From CAWBYL01 sp963793025 (GTDB lineage Bacteria; Actinomycetota; Acidimicrobiia; Acidimicrobiales; Acidimicrobilacustridaceae): DNA of 64,000 nucleotides. The stretch is taken from contig CAWBYL010000006.1 in assembly GCA_963793025.1 (NCBI GenBank), positions 1,240,001 through 1,304,000 of the forward strand, given 5' to 3'. The translations under genes were made by a program, and so were the position numbers. The notes beneath the pieces were generated by a model. That model did no database searches. It was not told where the DNA came from and saw only the letters and a list, made by a program, of their open reading frames with translations. This document shows, one piece after another, positions 9,052-18,156 of this stretch (position 1 is its first letter; each line of letters begins with the position of its first letter).

Positions 9052-9880
9052 ATTGCCCGAGGTCGAGACCATCCGCAGAGAGCTCGAGCGCGAGGTGGTC
9101 GGCAAGAAGATCAAGTCCGTCGACGTCACCGGCAAGCGCTCCATCCGCCGCCAGACCCCGGCCGAGTTCGCCAGCAAGCTCGAGGGCACCAAGATCACCG
9201 GAGCCCAACGCAAGGGCAAGTACCTCCTCATGCCCCTCGACAGCGGCGACGTGTGGGTCGTCCACCTCCGCATGTCGGGTCAGCTCCTGCGCACCACGCC
9301 CAAGGAGCCGATGGACAAGCACACCCACGTCGTCATCGCCTTCACCCAGGGCGGCCAGCTCCGCTTCGTCGACCCCCGCACCTTCGGCGAGATGTTCCTG
9401 GCCACGCCCGACGAGATCACCTCGGAGATCGAGGAGCTGTCCTCGCTCGGCGTCGACCCGGTCGAGACCCCGATGTCGTGGGTGGACTTCGGCCACCTGC
9501 TGCGCTCCAAGAAGATGAAGCTCAAGGCCTTCCTCACCGACCAGTCGATGATCGCCGGCATCGGCAACATCTACGCCGACGAGATCCTCTTCGACTCGGG
9601 GCTGCGCTACGACCGGGAGAGCGACTCGCTCACGACCCAGGAGATCCGCCGGCTCTACCGGTCGCTGGTCGAGATCCTGCACGAGGCCATCAAGTACGGC
9701 GGCTCGACTCTGGCCGACGAGCAGTACGTCGACCTCAACGGCAAGCCCGGGGAGTACCAGCAGCACCACCAGGTCTACGACCGGGAGAAGCAGCCGTGCC
9801 GCCGGTGTCGCCGCCATGACATCGTGAAGTCGAAGTTCGCCGGACGGTCAACCTTCTACTGCGAGGTCTGCCAGGTCTGA
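9044..9880 (+). CDS. mutM: Formamidopyrimidine-DNA glycosylase
   Basis: A 278-residue Fpg/Nei enzyme that removes 8-oxoguanine and nicks the DNA. It begins MPELPEVET, with the catalytic Pro2 and Glu3, and has the H2TH region QSMIAGIGNIYADEILF and a C-terminal zinc finger CRRC...CEVC. The ATG overlaps rnc by 8 bp, and the stop overlaps the smc start (TGATG). The rnc-mutM-smc order is standard in Actinobacteria. Confidence 0.96.
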   Translation: MPELPEVETIRRELEREVVGKKIKSVDVTGKRSIRRQTPAEFASKLEGTKITGAQRKGKYLLMPLDSGDVWVVHLRMSGQLLRTTPKEPMDKHTHVVIAFTQGGQLRFVDPRTFGEMFLATPDEITSEIEELSSLGVDPVETPMSWVDFGHLLRSKKMKLKAFLTDQSMIAGIGNIYADEILFDSGLRYDRESDSLTTQEIRRLYRSLVEILHEAIKYGGSTLADEQYVDLNGKPGEYQQHHQVYDREKQPCRRCRRHDIVKSKFAGRSTFYCEVCQV

Positions 9881-12800
9881 TGTATCTGAAACGGCTCACC
9901 ATGAAGGGCTTCAAGTCCTTCGCCGACACCACTGCACTCGATCTCGAGCCTGGTGTCACCGTCGTCGTCGGCCCCAACGGGTCGGGCAAGTCCAACGTGG
10001 TCGATGCCATCGGCTGGGTCCTCGGCGCCCAGGCGCCGTCGGCCGTGCGCTCCCAGAAGATGGACGACGTGATCTTCGCCGGCACGTCCAAGCGCTCCGC
10101 GTTGGGTCGGGCCGAGGTGAGCCTCACGATCGACAACGGTTCGGGGATCCTCCCGATCGAGTTCTCCGAGGTGACGATCACCCGCACGCTGTTCCGCTCG
10201 GGGGACAGCGAGTACGCCCTGAACGGCGTGCCGTGTCGGCTGCTCGACATCCAGGACCTGCTCTCGGACTCCGGCGTCGGCCGCCAACAGCACGTGATCA
10301 TCTCCCAGGGTCAGATCGACGCCGTGCTCAACGCCCGGCCCGAGGATCGCCGGGCGGTGATCGAGGAGGCGGCCGGCGTCCTCAAGTACCGCCGCCGCAA
10401 GGAGAAGTCCGAACGTCGGCTGGCGGCCACCGAGGGGAACCTCACCCGGCTCCAGGACCTGCTCCGCGAGGTGCGGCGCCAGCTCCGCCCGCTCGAACGC
10501 CAGGCCGACGCGGCCCGTCGCCACGGCGCGGTCGTGGCCGAGCTCACCGGGCTGCGGGTGTACACCGCCGGCCGCGAGCTGAACGGGCTTCGGACCCGAC
10601 TCGAGCAGGGCGGTCGGACCCGAACCGAGCTGGTGACCGAGGAGGCCCGCCTCCGGCGGACCCTCGCCGAGCTCGACACGGCGGTGATGGCCACGGAGGC
10701 CGAGCTGACCGCCATGGGCGGCGACGACATCGGGGACGGGCTGGCCCGGTACGAGTCGCTCTTCCAACAGGCTCGGGGCCTCACCGCTCTGCTCGCCGAG
10801 CGGCGGCGAGGCGTGGAGCGGGCTCGGGGGGCATCGGTCGACCAGGGCGTCGTGGCCTCCCTCGAGTCCGAGGCGGCCCGCCTGGCCAGCGAGTTGGCCG
10901 ACGTGGAGGCCGAGGCCGCGCGCTTCGAGCCCCAGGCCGAAGAGCTGGCTGCGGCCGAGGCGGCGCTGGCCGCCGGCCGCCAGGACTTCGAAGCGGAGTG
11001 GTCGAGCGGCGTGGCGGCCCCGACGGGTGCCTCCGCCGAGGTGCGGGGCGAGCTGGCGGCTCTGCGCACCGCCTCGGAACGGGGCCGGACCGAGCGCGAC
11101 CGTGTGCGGGCCCGTTCCGACGCTCTGGAAGCCCGGATGGCGGAGCTGGTCGGCGAGGCCGAGCGCCTGCGGTCGGAGCTGGTCGAAGCGGAGAGCGCCG
11201 AGCTGCCGCTGGTCGAGGCCATCGACGGCGCCGAGCAGCGTCGGGCCGAGGCCGAGGCCGCGGTAGCGGCCGCCGAAGCCGAGCAGCGGGCGACGGAGAG
11301 CGATCGCCACGCCTGGCAGGCGCGGGTCGAGGCCCTCGCCCTGGCCCTCGACGAGGCGCGCTCCCGCGCCGGCACCGAGCGGCTGGCCGGCGTCGAGGGA
11401 GTGCTCGGCACCGTCCTCGACCTGGTCGAGATCGACTCCGGATGGGAAGCAGCCTTCGAGGCCGCCGCCGGCGAGGCGCTGGCCGCCGTGGTGGTGGACG
11501 GCGTGGACACCGGCCGGCGGGCGCTCGAAGCCCTGCACGGTGAGGCGTTGTCCGGAGCGGTCCTGGCCCTGGGCGCGGTCCCCACCGGACGTCCACCTGC
11601 CGCCGGGGGCGAACCGCTGCGGCGCCACGTACGGGCGCGACGACCCGACGTCGAGCCGTTGCTCGACGCCCTGGTCGGTGGCGCGGTGGTGGTCGACGGA
11701 GGCTGGGTGCAAGCCGTCGACCTCGCGCTGGCGCACCCCGAGGCCGTGGTGGTCACCAGCGACGGAGACCGGTTCGGCGTCAGCGGCTGGCGGGTCGGCG
11801 CCTCCGGTTCCGGGGCCACCGGTGCCGCCCTGGAGGAGGCGGAGCAGAAGGCCGACCGGGCGACCGAGGCGGCCGACCGGGCCAGCGCCGCCCTGGCCTC
11901 GGCCCGGGCTCTCCTGGTCGAGGCGGTCGCCGCCGAGAACGCCCTGGGCAAGCAGCTGGACGACAACGACAACCGCCTGGCCGCCGCCGCCGACCGTCTG
12001 CAACGGGTCGAGACCGATCGGCGTGACGCGTCGACCGAGGCCGAGACCCTCGCCGGTCACCTGCGCGACCTGAGCGACCGGGTCACCAGGGAGGACGAGC
12101 GCATGGCGGAGCTGGAGGATCAGCTCCCGGCGCTGGAGGCGGCCGACGCCGACCTGGCCGAGGCGGCCCGCCTGATGGGCGAGGCCCGGTCCCGGCTCGA
12201 GGAGCTGGCCGCCGACGTCGGGTCCCGCCGCAGCGATCTCGAGGTCCGCTCGGCGGCCGTCACCGAACGCCGCCAGTTCCTCACCGCCCGCCTCGGCGAG
12301 GTCGAGGGGCGCCTCGAGGGGGCCGCGGCCGAGCGAGCGGCGGCCGAGAGCCGCCGTCTCGAGCTCGACCAGGCGGCGACCGCCCTCGATCGTCTGAACG
12401 ACCTCGTCGCCCAGCAGAGCGCGGTGATCGAGACCCAGTTGACCGAGTTCCGTGAGCGCCGGCGCCGTCAGTCGGAGGCCGCCCGCCAGGTCGCGGTGCA
12501 GCTGGACGGGCTCCGCCGTCGGCGGGCCGACGAGGAGCGGGCCCTCACCGAGCAGCGGGAGCGCCTGCAGCGGTCCCAGATCGACCAGGCCGAGGTGGAG
12601 ATGCGCATCGAGGCCGCCGTCGAGGCGTTGCGACGCGATCTCGACTGCGAGCCCGACGCCGCCATCGCCGCCGAGTGCCCGCCCCTCGACGAGGGCACCA
12701 CGCCGGCCGCCCGCACCCGTGAGCTCGAACGCGAGCTGCGGATCATGGGCCCGATCAACCCGCTGGCCCTGGAGGAGTTCGATGCCCTCCAGGAGCGCCA

Positions 12801-13344
12801 CGAGTTCCTGCAGAAGCAGCTCGACGACGTCAAGGAGAGCCGTCGTGAGCTGGCCAAGGTCATCCGGGCCATCGACTCGGAGATCGTCTCGGTCTTCGCC
12901 TCGGCCTTCGCCGACGTGGCCGCCAACTTCGAAGCTCTGTTCTCCACGCTGTTCCCGGGTGGTGAGGGACGGTTGAAGCTCACCGATCCCGAGAACCTGC
13001 TGACCACCGGCATCGAGGTGGAAGCCAAGCCGTCGGGCAAGAACGTGCGGAAGCTCTCCCTGCTCTCGGGTGGCGAGCGCTCTCTCACCGCCCTCGCCTA
13101 TCTGTTCGCCGTGTTCCGCAGCCGGCCGTCGCCCTTCTACGTGATGGACGAGGTCGAGGCCGCTCTCGACGACGTGAACCTGCACCGCTTCCTCGGTCTG
13201 GTGGCCGAGTTCCGCGACGAGGCCCAGCTGGTGATCGTGACGCACCAGAAGCGCACGATGGAGGCGGCCGACTGCCTCTACGGCGTCACCATGCAGCCCG
13301 GCGGCTCGTCCAAGGTCGTCTCCGAGAAGGTCACCGCCTCCTAG
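9880..13344 (+). CDS. smc: Chromosome segregation protein SMC
   Basis: A 1154-residue SMC protein. Walker A GPNGSGKS is near residue 32, followed by a long Ala/Glu/Arg-rich coiled coil, a hinge at about 500-650, a second coiled coil, the signature LSLLSGGERSLTALAYLF and Walker B YVMDEVEAALDD. It is the ATPase core of condensin and compacts and segregates chromosomes with ScpA and ScpB, which are not in this window. In most relatives ftsY follows directly; here it is 12.6 kb away. Confidence 0.97.
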   Translation: MYLKRLTMKGFKSFADTTALDLEPGVTVVVGPNGSGKSNVVDAIGWVLGAQAPSAVRSQKMDDVIFAGTSKRSALGRAEVSLTIDNGSGILPIEFSEVTITRTLFRSGDSEYALNGVPCRLLDIQDLLSDSGVGRQQHVIISQGQIDAVLNARPEDRRAVIEEAAGVLKYRRRKEKSERRLAATEGNLTRLQDLLREVRRQLRPLERQADAARRHGAVVAELTGLRVYTAGRELNGLRTRLEQGGRTRTELVTEEARLRRTLAELDTAVMATEAELTAMGGDDIGDGLARYESLFQQARGLTALLAERRRGVERARGASVDQGVVASLESEAARLASELADVEAEAARFEPQAEELAAAEAALAAGRQDFEAEWSSGVAAPTGASAEVRGELAALRTASERGRTERDRVRARSDALEARMAELVGEAERLRSELVEAESAELPLVEAIDGAEQRRAEAEAAVAAAEAEQRATESDRHAWQARVEALALALDEARSRAGTERLAGVEGVLGTVLDLVEIDSGWEAAFEAAAGEALAAVVVDGVDTGRRALEALHGEALSGAVLALGAVPTGRPPAAGGEPLRRHVRARRPDVEPLLDALVGGAVVVDGGWVQAVDLALAHPEAVVVTSDGDRFGVSGWRVGASGSGATGAALEEAEQKADRATEAADRASAALASARALLVEAVAAENALGKQLDDNDNRLAAAADRLQRVETDRRDASTEAETLAGHLRDLSDRVTREDERMAELEDQLPALEAADADLAEAARLMGEARSRLEELAADVGSRRSDLEVRSAAVTERRQFLTARLGEVEGRLEGAAAERAAAESRRLELDQAATALDRLNDLVAQQSAVIETQLTEFRERRRRQSEAARQVAVQLDGLRRRRADEERALTEQRERLQRSQIDQAEVEMRIEAAVEALRRDLDCEPDAAIAAECPPLDEGTTPAARTRELERELRIMGPINPLALEEFDALQERHEFLQKQLDDVKESRRELAKVIRAIDSEIVSVFASAFADVAANFEALFSTLFPGGEGRLKLTDPENLLTTGIEVEAKPSGKNVRKLSLLSGGERSLTALAYLFAVFRSRPSPFYVMDEVEAALDDVNLHRFLGLVAEFRDEAQLVIVTHQKRTMEAADCLYGVTMQPGGSSKVVSEKVTAS

Positions 13345-13385
13345 GTCGGTTCCGCCGGATCGGGGTGACGGGGGCCGAGCAGTGC

Positions 13386-14177
13386 TCAGCGCACCCAGAG
13401 GGTGAAGCGGGTGACGGGCAGGAAGCCCATGCGCAGGAATCCCGGCCGGGAGAAGTCGCTGGTGTAGGCCACGGCGGGGAGCTCGGGGGCGTCGGCCAGG
13501 CGGGCCCAGACAAGGGCTTCCCACACCCCCTGGCGCCGGGCCGCGGGGAGGGTGGCGCCCAGGCAGAGGTTCACGACGTCGGCGCCGACGTGGGAGTTGC
13601 CGACACCGACGACCTCGCCGTCGAGCAGGCCCAGGCGGATGGTGAGCCCGCTGTCCGCGAAGGCGGGTGGGAAGAGCGAACCGGCGCCGAGTCCGGCCGC
13701 CTCGGGGATGGGGTAGCCCTCGACCACGACCTGTTCGGCGGTGGCGAAGTCGTCGGCGGAGGCGGCCGGGCGGACCTGCACCCCCGGGGCCGGCTCGTGA
13801 GCGGTGGACCCGGGACCACGCACGACCAGAACGGGATGGCCGACGAGGTGCCAGCCGACGGTCGCCAGGTTCGGCGTGGGCCACATCGAGAGCAGTGTCC
13901 ACGGCCGGCGCACACCCTCGAAGAACCCGTCGACCTCGTCGAGGACGTCGTCGCCGGGGTCGAGAAGGGGCCGGCGCAGGATCGCCTGGTTCAGGTACGG
14001 CACCGGCGTCCCCGTGTCAGCCAGGAACACGTCGCGGGTGTGGGCGGTGCGGCCGCCGAGGATCCGAGCCGTGAGCTCGTTGGCTTCGGCCTGGTTGTGC
14101 ACGAACTGGCGCAGGATGGTGTCGTCGACCGGCGTGTCCGGCAGCCAGCCGTCCTCGAGAGGTCGCTCGTTCGTCAC
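13386..14177 (-). CDS. GNAT-family N-acetyltransferase
   Basis: A 263-residue protein whose C-terminal half has the GNAT fold order: the VRPAASADDFATAEQV start, then GNSHVGADVVNLCLGATLPAARRQGVW, where the region before the Arg-rich turn matches the acetyl-CoA-binding beta-4/alpha-3 element. The first half (about 110 residues) is an extra domain. GTG 14177 (VTNERPLEDGW) was chosen; an upstream in-frame start adds only low-complexity residues. It converges with smc across a 41-bp gap. Substrate unknown. Confidence 0.75.
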   Translation of the reverse strand: MTNERPLEDGWLPDTPVDDTILRQFVHNQAEANELTARILGGRTAHTRDVFLADTGTPVPYLNQAILRRPLLDPGDDVLDEVDGFFEGVRRPWTLLSMWPTPNLATVGWHLVGHPVLVVRGPGSTAHEPAPGVQVRPAASADDFATAEQVVVEGYPIPEAAGLGAGSLFPPAFADSGLTIRLGLLDGEVVGVGNSHVGADVVNLCLGATLPAARRQGVWEALVWARLADAPELPAVAYTSDFSRPGFLRMGFLPVTRFTLWVR

Positions 14178-14319
14178 CTCACGATCGTCGCGCCGACAGC
14201 CGCTCGGTGCTCGGAAATTGTGGGGAACGGCGATCTCGCCGGTTTGGGAGTGAGTCGGGACGGCGGGGGCGGGGGCCGCCAGCGAGCGTCCCCGCACTGC
14301 GGCGCTCCGCGCCGCCATG

Positions 14320-15282
14320 TCAGGGGATCCGGTTGGACCAGACCAGGGCGAAGCCGGCGGCGGCGACGAAGCCGAGGATGGCGGCGGCGACGAACCACTG
14401 CGAGATCTCCGAGGGAACGTTGTCGTAGCCGACCGAGGAGCCGATGCTGGCGTAGACGTCGGTGAGCTGGCCCTGGGTGGCGGCCTCGTAGCTCGTGCCC
14501 CCGGTGTCCTTGGCGATGGTGTCGAGCGACTTGGCGTCGACCGGGACCGAGACCTGTTCGCCGGTCTCGGGGATCGTGACCACGCCCTTGGCGGTGCCGA
14601 AGGCGATCGTGGAGACAGGAACGGCCTCCTGTTCGGCCCGCTGGGTGGCCTGCTGGTTCGGGACGCCCATCGTGGTGGTGCCGTCGGACATCACCACGAC
14701 GGCGGCGGGGACGGGCTCGCCGTCGGGGGAGGGGGGGACCGTGCCGAGGGCGTCGAGGCTGGTGTTGATGGCGTCACCGATGGCCGTGCCCTGACCCAAC
14801 TCGAGGCGTCCGATGGCATCGGCCACCGCGGTGCGGTCGGTGGTGGGCGCGACCTCCAACGAGGCGTTGCCGCTGAAGCTCACCAGGCCCACGTTCACCT
14901 CGGCGGGCACGTCGTCGAGGAACGAGGTGGCGGCCGCCTTGGCCGCGTCGATGCGGCTGGGCTGTACGTCGGTCGCCTCCATGGAGAGGGAGACGTCGAT
15001 GGCCAACACGACCGTGGCCCGCTCGCGCGGCACCTTGATGTCGTGGGTGGGGCGGGCGAAGGCCACCACCAGAGCGGTGAGGGCCAGCAGCTGGACGGCC
15101 GCGGTGAGGTGGCGTCGCCATCCCGGCCGCTTGGGGGCCACGGAGGCGAGGAGGTCGAGGTTGGTGAAGCGCACCGCGTAGGCCGAGCGCCGACGCTGGA
15201 AGACGACGTAGGTGATCAGCAGCGCGACCACCACGAGGAGCAGCAGGAGCCGCCAGGGAGCGAGGAAGGAGAGGCCACTCAT
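14320..15282 (-). CDS. VWA-domain membrane protein (BatA-like)
   Basis: A 320-residue protein with two N-terminal membrane segments (about 8-27 and 57-75), a von Willebrand A domain with the MIDAS motif DVSLS, and a C-terminal membrane segment (about 297-315). BatA-type proteins act with MoxR ATPases and DUF58 proteins, and the three genes here run moxR-DUF58-VWA with 4-bp overlaps. The biological target of such chaperone-like sets in actinomycetes is not established. Confidence 0.9.
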   Translation of the reverse strand: MSGLSFLAPWRLLLLLVVVALLITYVVFQRRRSAYAVRFTNLDLLASVAPKRPGWRRHLTAAVQLLALTALVVAFARPTHDIKVPRERATVVLAIDVSLSMEATDVQPSRIDAAKAAATSFLDDVPAEVNVGLVSFSGNASLEVAPTTDRTAVADAIGRLELGQGTAIGDAINTSLDALGTVPPSPDGEPVPAAVVVMSDGTTTMGVPNQQATQRAEQEAVPVSTIAFGTAKGVVTIPETGEQVSVPVDAKSLDTIAKDTGGTSYEAATQGQLTDVYASIGSSVGYDNVPSEISQWFVAAAILGFVAAAGFALVWSNRIP

Positions 15283-16283
15283 CGGGCGGCGTCCGTGGTG
15301 AGGCGGGCGCCGGCGATGGATCCGACCGTCGGTCCGCTCCCGTGAGCGGCGGATCGAGACAGGGCGTCGACGCGGTCACGGCGGCGGGACACGAAGCGGG
15401 CCAGGTCGAGGAGCCAGTCCCGATCGGTGCGCAGGACGAGATGGTCGGCACCAGCCGACCGGATCCGGGAGGCGATCGCCTCCCGCTGCTCGATCGCCGC
15501 GGCGGCGTAGCGCTCGCGGAAGGCGTCGTCCCCGGTGGGAACCTCGATCTCGGCACCCGTCTCGGCGTCGTGCAGCACGAGCATGCCGACGTCGGGGATG
15601 GCCAACTCGACGGGGTCCACGACCTCGACGCACAGCACGTCGTGGCGGAGCCCGATGGTGCGCAGGGCGGGGACCCAGTCGGCGTCGTCGAGGAAGTCGG
15701 ACACCACGACGATCAGGCCGCGGCGCCGGGCCACGCCGTCCAACCGGCGCAGGCCGACCGAGAGGTCGCTGCGCCCCGGCTCGGGGTCCTGCAGAGCGCT
15801 GAGCACCTGGCGCAGGAGCGCCTGGAGGTGAACTCGCCCGCTGCGGGCCGGGATCGGCCGGGACGCGCCGTCGGCGCCGACGGTCATGCCGCCGACCCGG
15901 TTGCCGGTGCGGGCGGTCAGGAACCCCGTGGCGGCGACGGCGGAGAGGGCGAGGTCGCGCTTCTCGCACGTCGCGGTGCCGAAGGCCAGGCTGGCGGAGG
16001 CGTCCACGAGGATCCAGGTCTCGAGCTCGCGGTCGGCGATCGTGTCCCGGACATGGGGGTCCTGCATGCGGGCGGTCACGTTCCAGTCGATGCGCCGGAC
16101 GTCGTCGCCGGGCTGGTACGGACGGATGTCGCCGGGTTCGGATCCGTGTCCGGGGGTCAGACCCCGGTGATCGCCCTGCAGGAGGCCGTCGAGGCGGCGG
16201 GTGACCGAGAGCTCGAGGCGGCGGAGGACTTCGGCCGCCGCCGTGCCGGCGATGCCTGGTGCCGCGGTGTCCGGGGCGGTCAC
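15279..16283 (-). CDS. DUF58 domain protein
   Basis: A 334-residue protein with the DUF58 signature DDVRRIDWNVTARM and the VWA-like strand ETWILVDASASLAFG. Such proteins partner MoxR AAA+ ATPases. It overlaps the VWA gene downstream and moxR upstream by 4 bp each, so the three are translated as one unit. No membrane segment is present. Confidence 0.93.
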   Translation of the reverse strand: MTAPDTAAPGIAGTAAAEVLRRLELSVTRRLDGLLQGDHRGLTPGHGSEPGDIRPYQPGDDVRRIDWNVTARMQDPHVRDTIADRELETWILVDASASLAFGTATCEKRDLALSAVAATGFLTARTGNRVGGMTVGADGASRPIPARSGRVHLQALLRQVLSALQDPEPGRSDLSVGLRRLDGVARRRGLIVVVSDFLDDADWVPALRTIGLRHDVLCVEVVDPVELAIPDVGMLVLHDAETGAEIEVPTGDDAFRERYAAAAIEQREAIASRIRSAGADHLVLRTDRDWLLDLARFVSRRRDRVDALSRSAAHGSGPTVGSIAGARLTTDAAR

Positions 16284-17308
16284 CGGATCACGGCCGAGGT
16301 GGGATCCTGCGAGGGGGCCACGACCGGGGCGTGGACGGTCGAGAGCACCCGGGCGAGGATCTGCTCGACGGAGAGGCCCTGGGCGAGCGCCTCGTAGCTG
16401 GGAACGACACGGTGCCGCAGCACGTCGGGAGCGACGTCGAACACGTCCTGGGGGAGCACGTAGGAGCGCCCGCGCATGAGGGCCAGGGCCCGCCCACCCG
16501 CCACCAGGCCCAGCGTGGCGCGAGGGCTTCCGCCCCAGGCGATGAGCTCCTCGAGCTCGGGCAGCGAGTGCCGGGCCGGTTCACGGGTGGCCAGGACGAG
16601 GCGCACGGCGTAGTCGGCCACGGCCGGAGCGACGTGGACGGAGTCGGCCGCGGTCTGCAGGGCGATGAGGTCGTCGAGGCTGAGGACCTGCTCGGCCTTC
16701 GGGGGACGCACCCCCATCCGGGAGACGATCTGGGCCTCCTCGGCGGCGGTCGGGTAGCCGACCACGACCTTCATCAGGAAGCGGTCGCGCTGGGCCTCGG
16801 GCAGGGGGTAGACGCCCTCGGACTCGATCGGGTTCTGGGTGGCGAGCACCAGGAACGGCTCGGGCACCTTTCGTGTCGTGCCGGCGATGGACACCTGGTG
16901 CTCGGCCATGACCTCGAGGAGCGCCGACTGGACCTTGGCCGGCGCTCGGTTGATCTCGTCGGCGAGGACGATGTTGGCGAACACCGGTCCCCACTCGATG
17001 TCGAAGGCCTCGTTGGAGGCCCGGAAGATCCGGGTGCCCACGAGATCGGCGGGGAGGAGGTCGGGGGTGAACTGGAGGCGGTTGAAGCTCCCGCCGATGA
17101 CCGTGGCGAGCGTCTCGACGGCGAGCGTCTTGGCCAGTCCGGGAACCCCCTCGAGCAGCACGTGGCCCCGAGCGAGCAGACCCACGAAGAGCCGCTCGAT
17201 GGCCCGGTCCTGGCCGACGATCACCTTCTTCATCTCGAAGAGCGCACGCTCGAGGACTGCGGCCTCGTCGATGCGGGGACTGTGGTCGGCGACGGGGTCG
17301 ACGGACAT
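16280..17308 (-). CDS. MoxR-family AAA+ ATPase
   Basis: A 342-residue AAA+ ATPase with Walker A GVPGLAKT, Walker B VLADEINRAPAKVQSALLEVMAEHQV and the sensor region LATQNPIESEG. It is the ATPase of the three-gene MoxR/DUF58/VWA set, thought to assist maturation or metal insertion of partner proteins. Start 17308 is supported by GCAGGAGA 5-7 nt upstream; the frame stays open further but without family similarity. Confidence 0.94.
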   Translation of the reverse strand: MSVDPVADHSPRIDEAAVLERALFEMKKVIVGQDRAIERLFVGLLARGHVLLEGVPGLAKTLAVETLATVIGGSFNRLQFTPDLLPADLVGTRIFRASNEAFDIEWGPVFANIVLADEINRAPAKVQSALLEVMAEHQVSIAGTTRKVPEPFLVLATQNPIESEGVYPLPEAQRDRFLMKVVVGYPTAAEEAQIVSRMGVRPPKAEQVLSLDDLIALQTAADSVHVAPAVADYAVRLVLATREPARHSLPELEELIAWGGSPRATLGLVAGGRALALMRGRSYVLPQDVFDVAPDVLRHRVVPSYEALAQGLSVEQILARVLSTVHAPVVAPSQDPTSAVIR

Positions 17309-17464
17309 CGATGTCTCCTGCGGGGACGGGGACGAGGGGAAGGGCACGGTGGTGGTCACGGCGGCACCAGACCACGTCGCGCCGAAGAGCACGATAAAGC
17401 GGTGTGGCGGCCGGAGCGGTGCCGGGCGCTGGGGCCGTGCCGCCGCCCCGCCGTTCCCGGGCGG

Positions 17465-17470
17465 TACCGT
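17465..17470 (+). promoter_or_regulatory. -10-like TACCGT before the response regulator
   Basis: TACCGT ends 8 nt before GTG 17479 and no Shine-Dalgarno is present, consistent with leaderless transcription. No -35 hexamer is visible at 16-18 nt. Confidence 0.4.
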
Positions 17471-17478
17471 TCGCGGCC

Positions 17479-18156
17479 GTGCGCGTATTGGTGGTGGACG
17501 ACGAGGTCGAGTTGGCCGACGCAGTTGCTCGAGGTCTGCGCCGCGAGGGCTACGCCGTCGACGTGGCCAACGACGGCGAGGAGGCGTTGAGCAAGGCACT
17601 GGTCAACGGCTACGACCTGCTGTGCCTCGACATCACCATGCCCGGCATCGACGGACGCCAGGTGTGCCAGCGGTTGCGGGCCGAAGCCCTTGATCCTCAA
17701 CCTCGTGTCCTGATGCTCACGGCACGCGACGGTCTCGAGGATCGGGTCGCGGGCCTCGATGACGGGGCCGACGACTACCTCGTGAAGCCGTTCGCCTTTC
17801 CCGAGCTGCTGGCCCGGGTGCGATCCCTGCTCCGTCGCGACAGCCGCTCGTCCACCTCGGTGTTCGAGGTCGGTCCGCTCACCCTCGACGATGCTCGTCA
17901 CATCGCCCGCCGCGAGGATCGGGACCTCGACCTCACGGCCAAGGAGTTCGCCCTGCTGCGGTACTTCATGACGCGCGCCGGTGAGGTGCTCTCCCAGGAG
18001 ACCCTGCTCGAGCACGTGTGGGACGAGCACGCCGATCCGTTCACCAACACGGTCCGCGTCACCGTCGGCACGTTGCGCCGGAAGCTCGCGGTCGACGACG
18101 AGGAGCCGCTCATCGAGACCGTCATCGGTCGCGGGTACCGGTTGCTGTCGCCGTGA
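17479..18156 (+). CDS. OmpR-family response regulator
   Basis: A 225-residue two-domain regulator. The receiver has phosphoacceptor Asp51 (LCLDITMPG), Thr81 (LTARD) and Lys103 (VKPF). The C-terminal winged helix ends VTVGTLRRKLAVD...VIGRGYRLL. Its stop overlaps the start of the sensor kinase gene, so they form a two-component pair. No inducing signal can be read from the sequence. Confidence 0.95.
   Translation: MRVLVVDDEVELADAVARGLRREGYAVDVANDGEEALSKALVNGYDLLCLDITMPGIDGRQVCQRLRAEALDPQPRVLMLTARDGLEDRVAGLDDGADDYLVKPFAFPELLARVRSLLRRDSRSSTSVFEVGPLTLDDARHIARREDRDLDLTAKEFALLRYFMTRAGEVLSQETLLEHVWDEHADPFTNTVRVTVGTLRRKLAVDDEEPLIETVIGRGYRLLSP

Noticed and set aside
9856..13902. A 1348-codon open frame antisense to smc, with similar long antisense frames at 1080-3278, 51783-56195 and 56223-58550
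   Set aside because: They mirror codon bias of the sense genes in GC-rich DNA, have low-complexity His/Arg/Gly-rich products and no recognisable domain.
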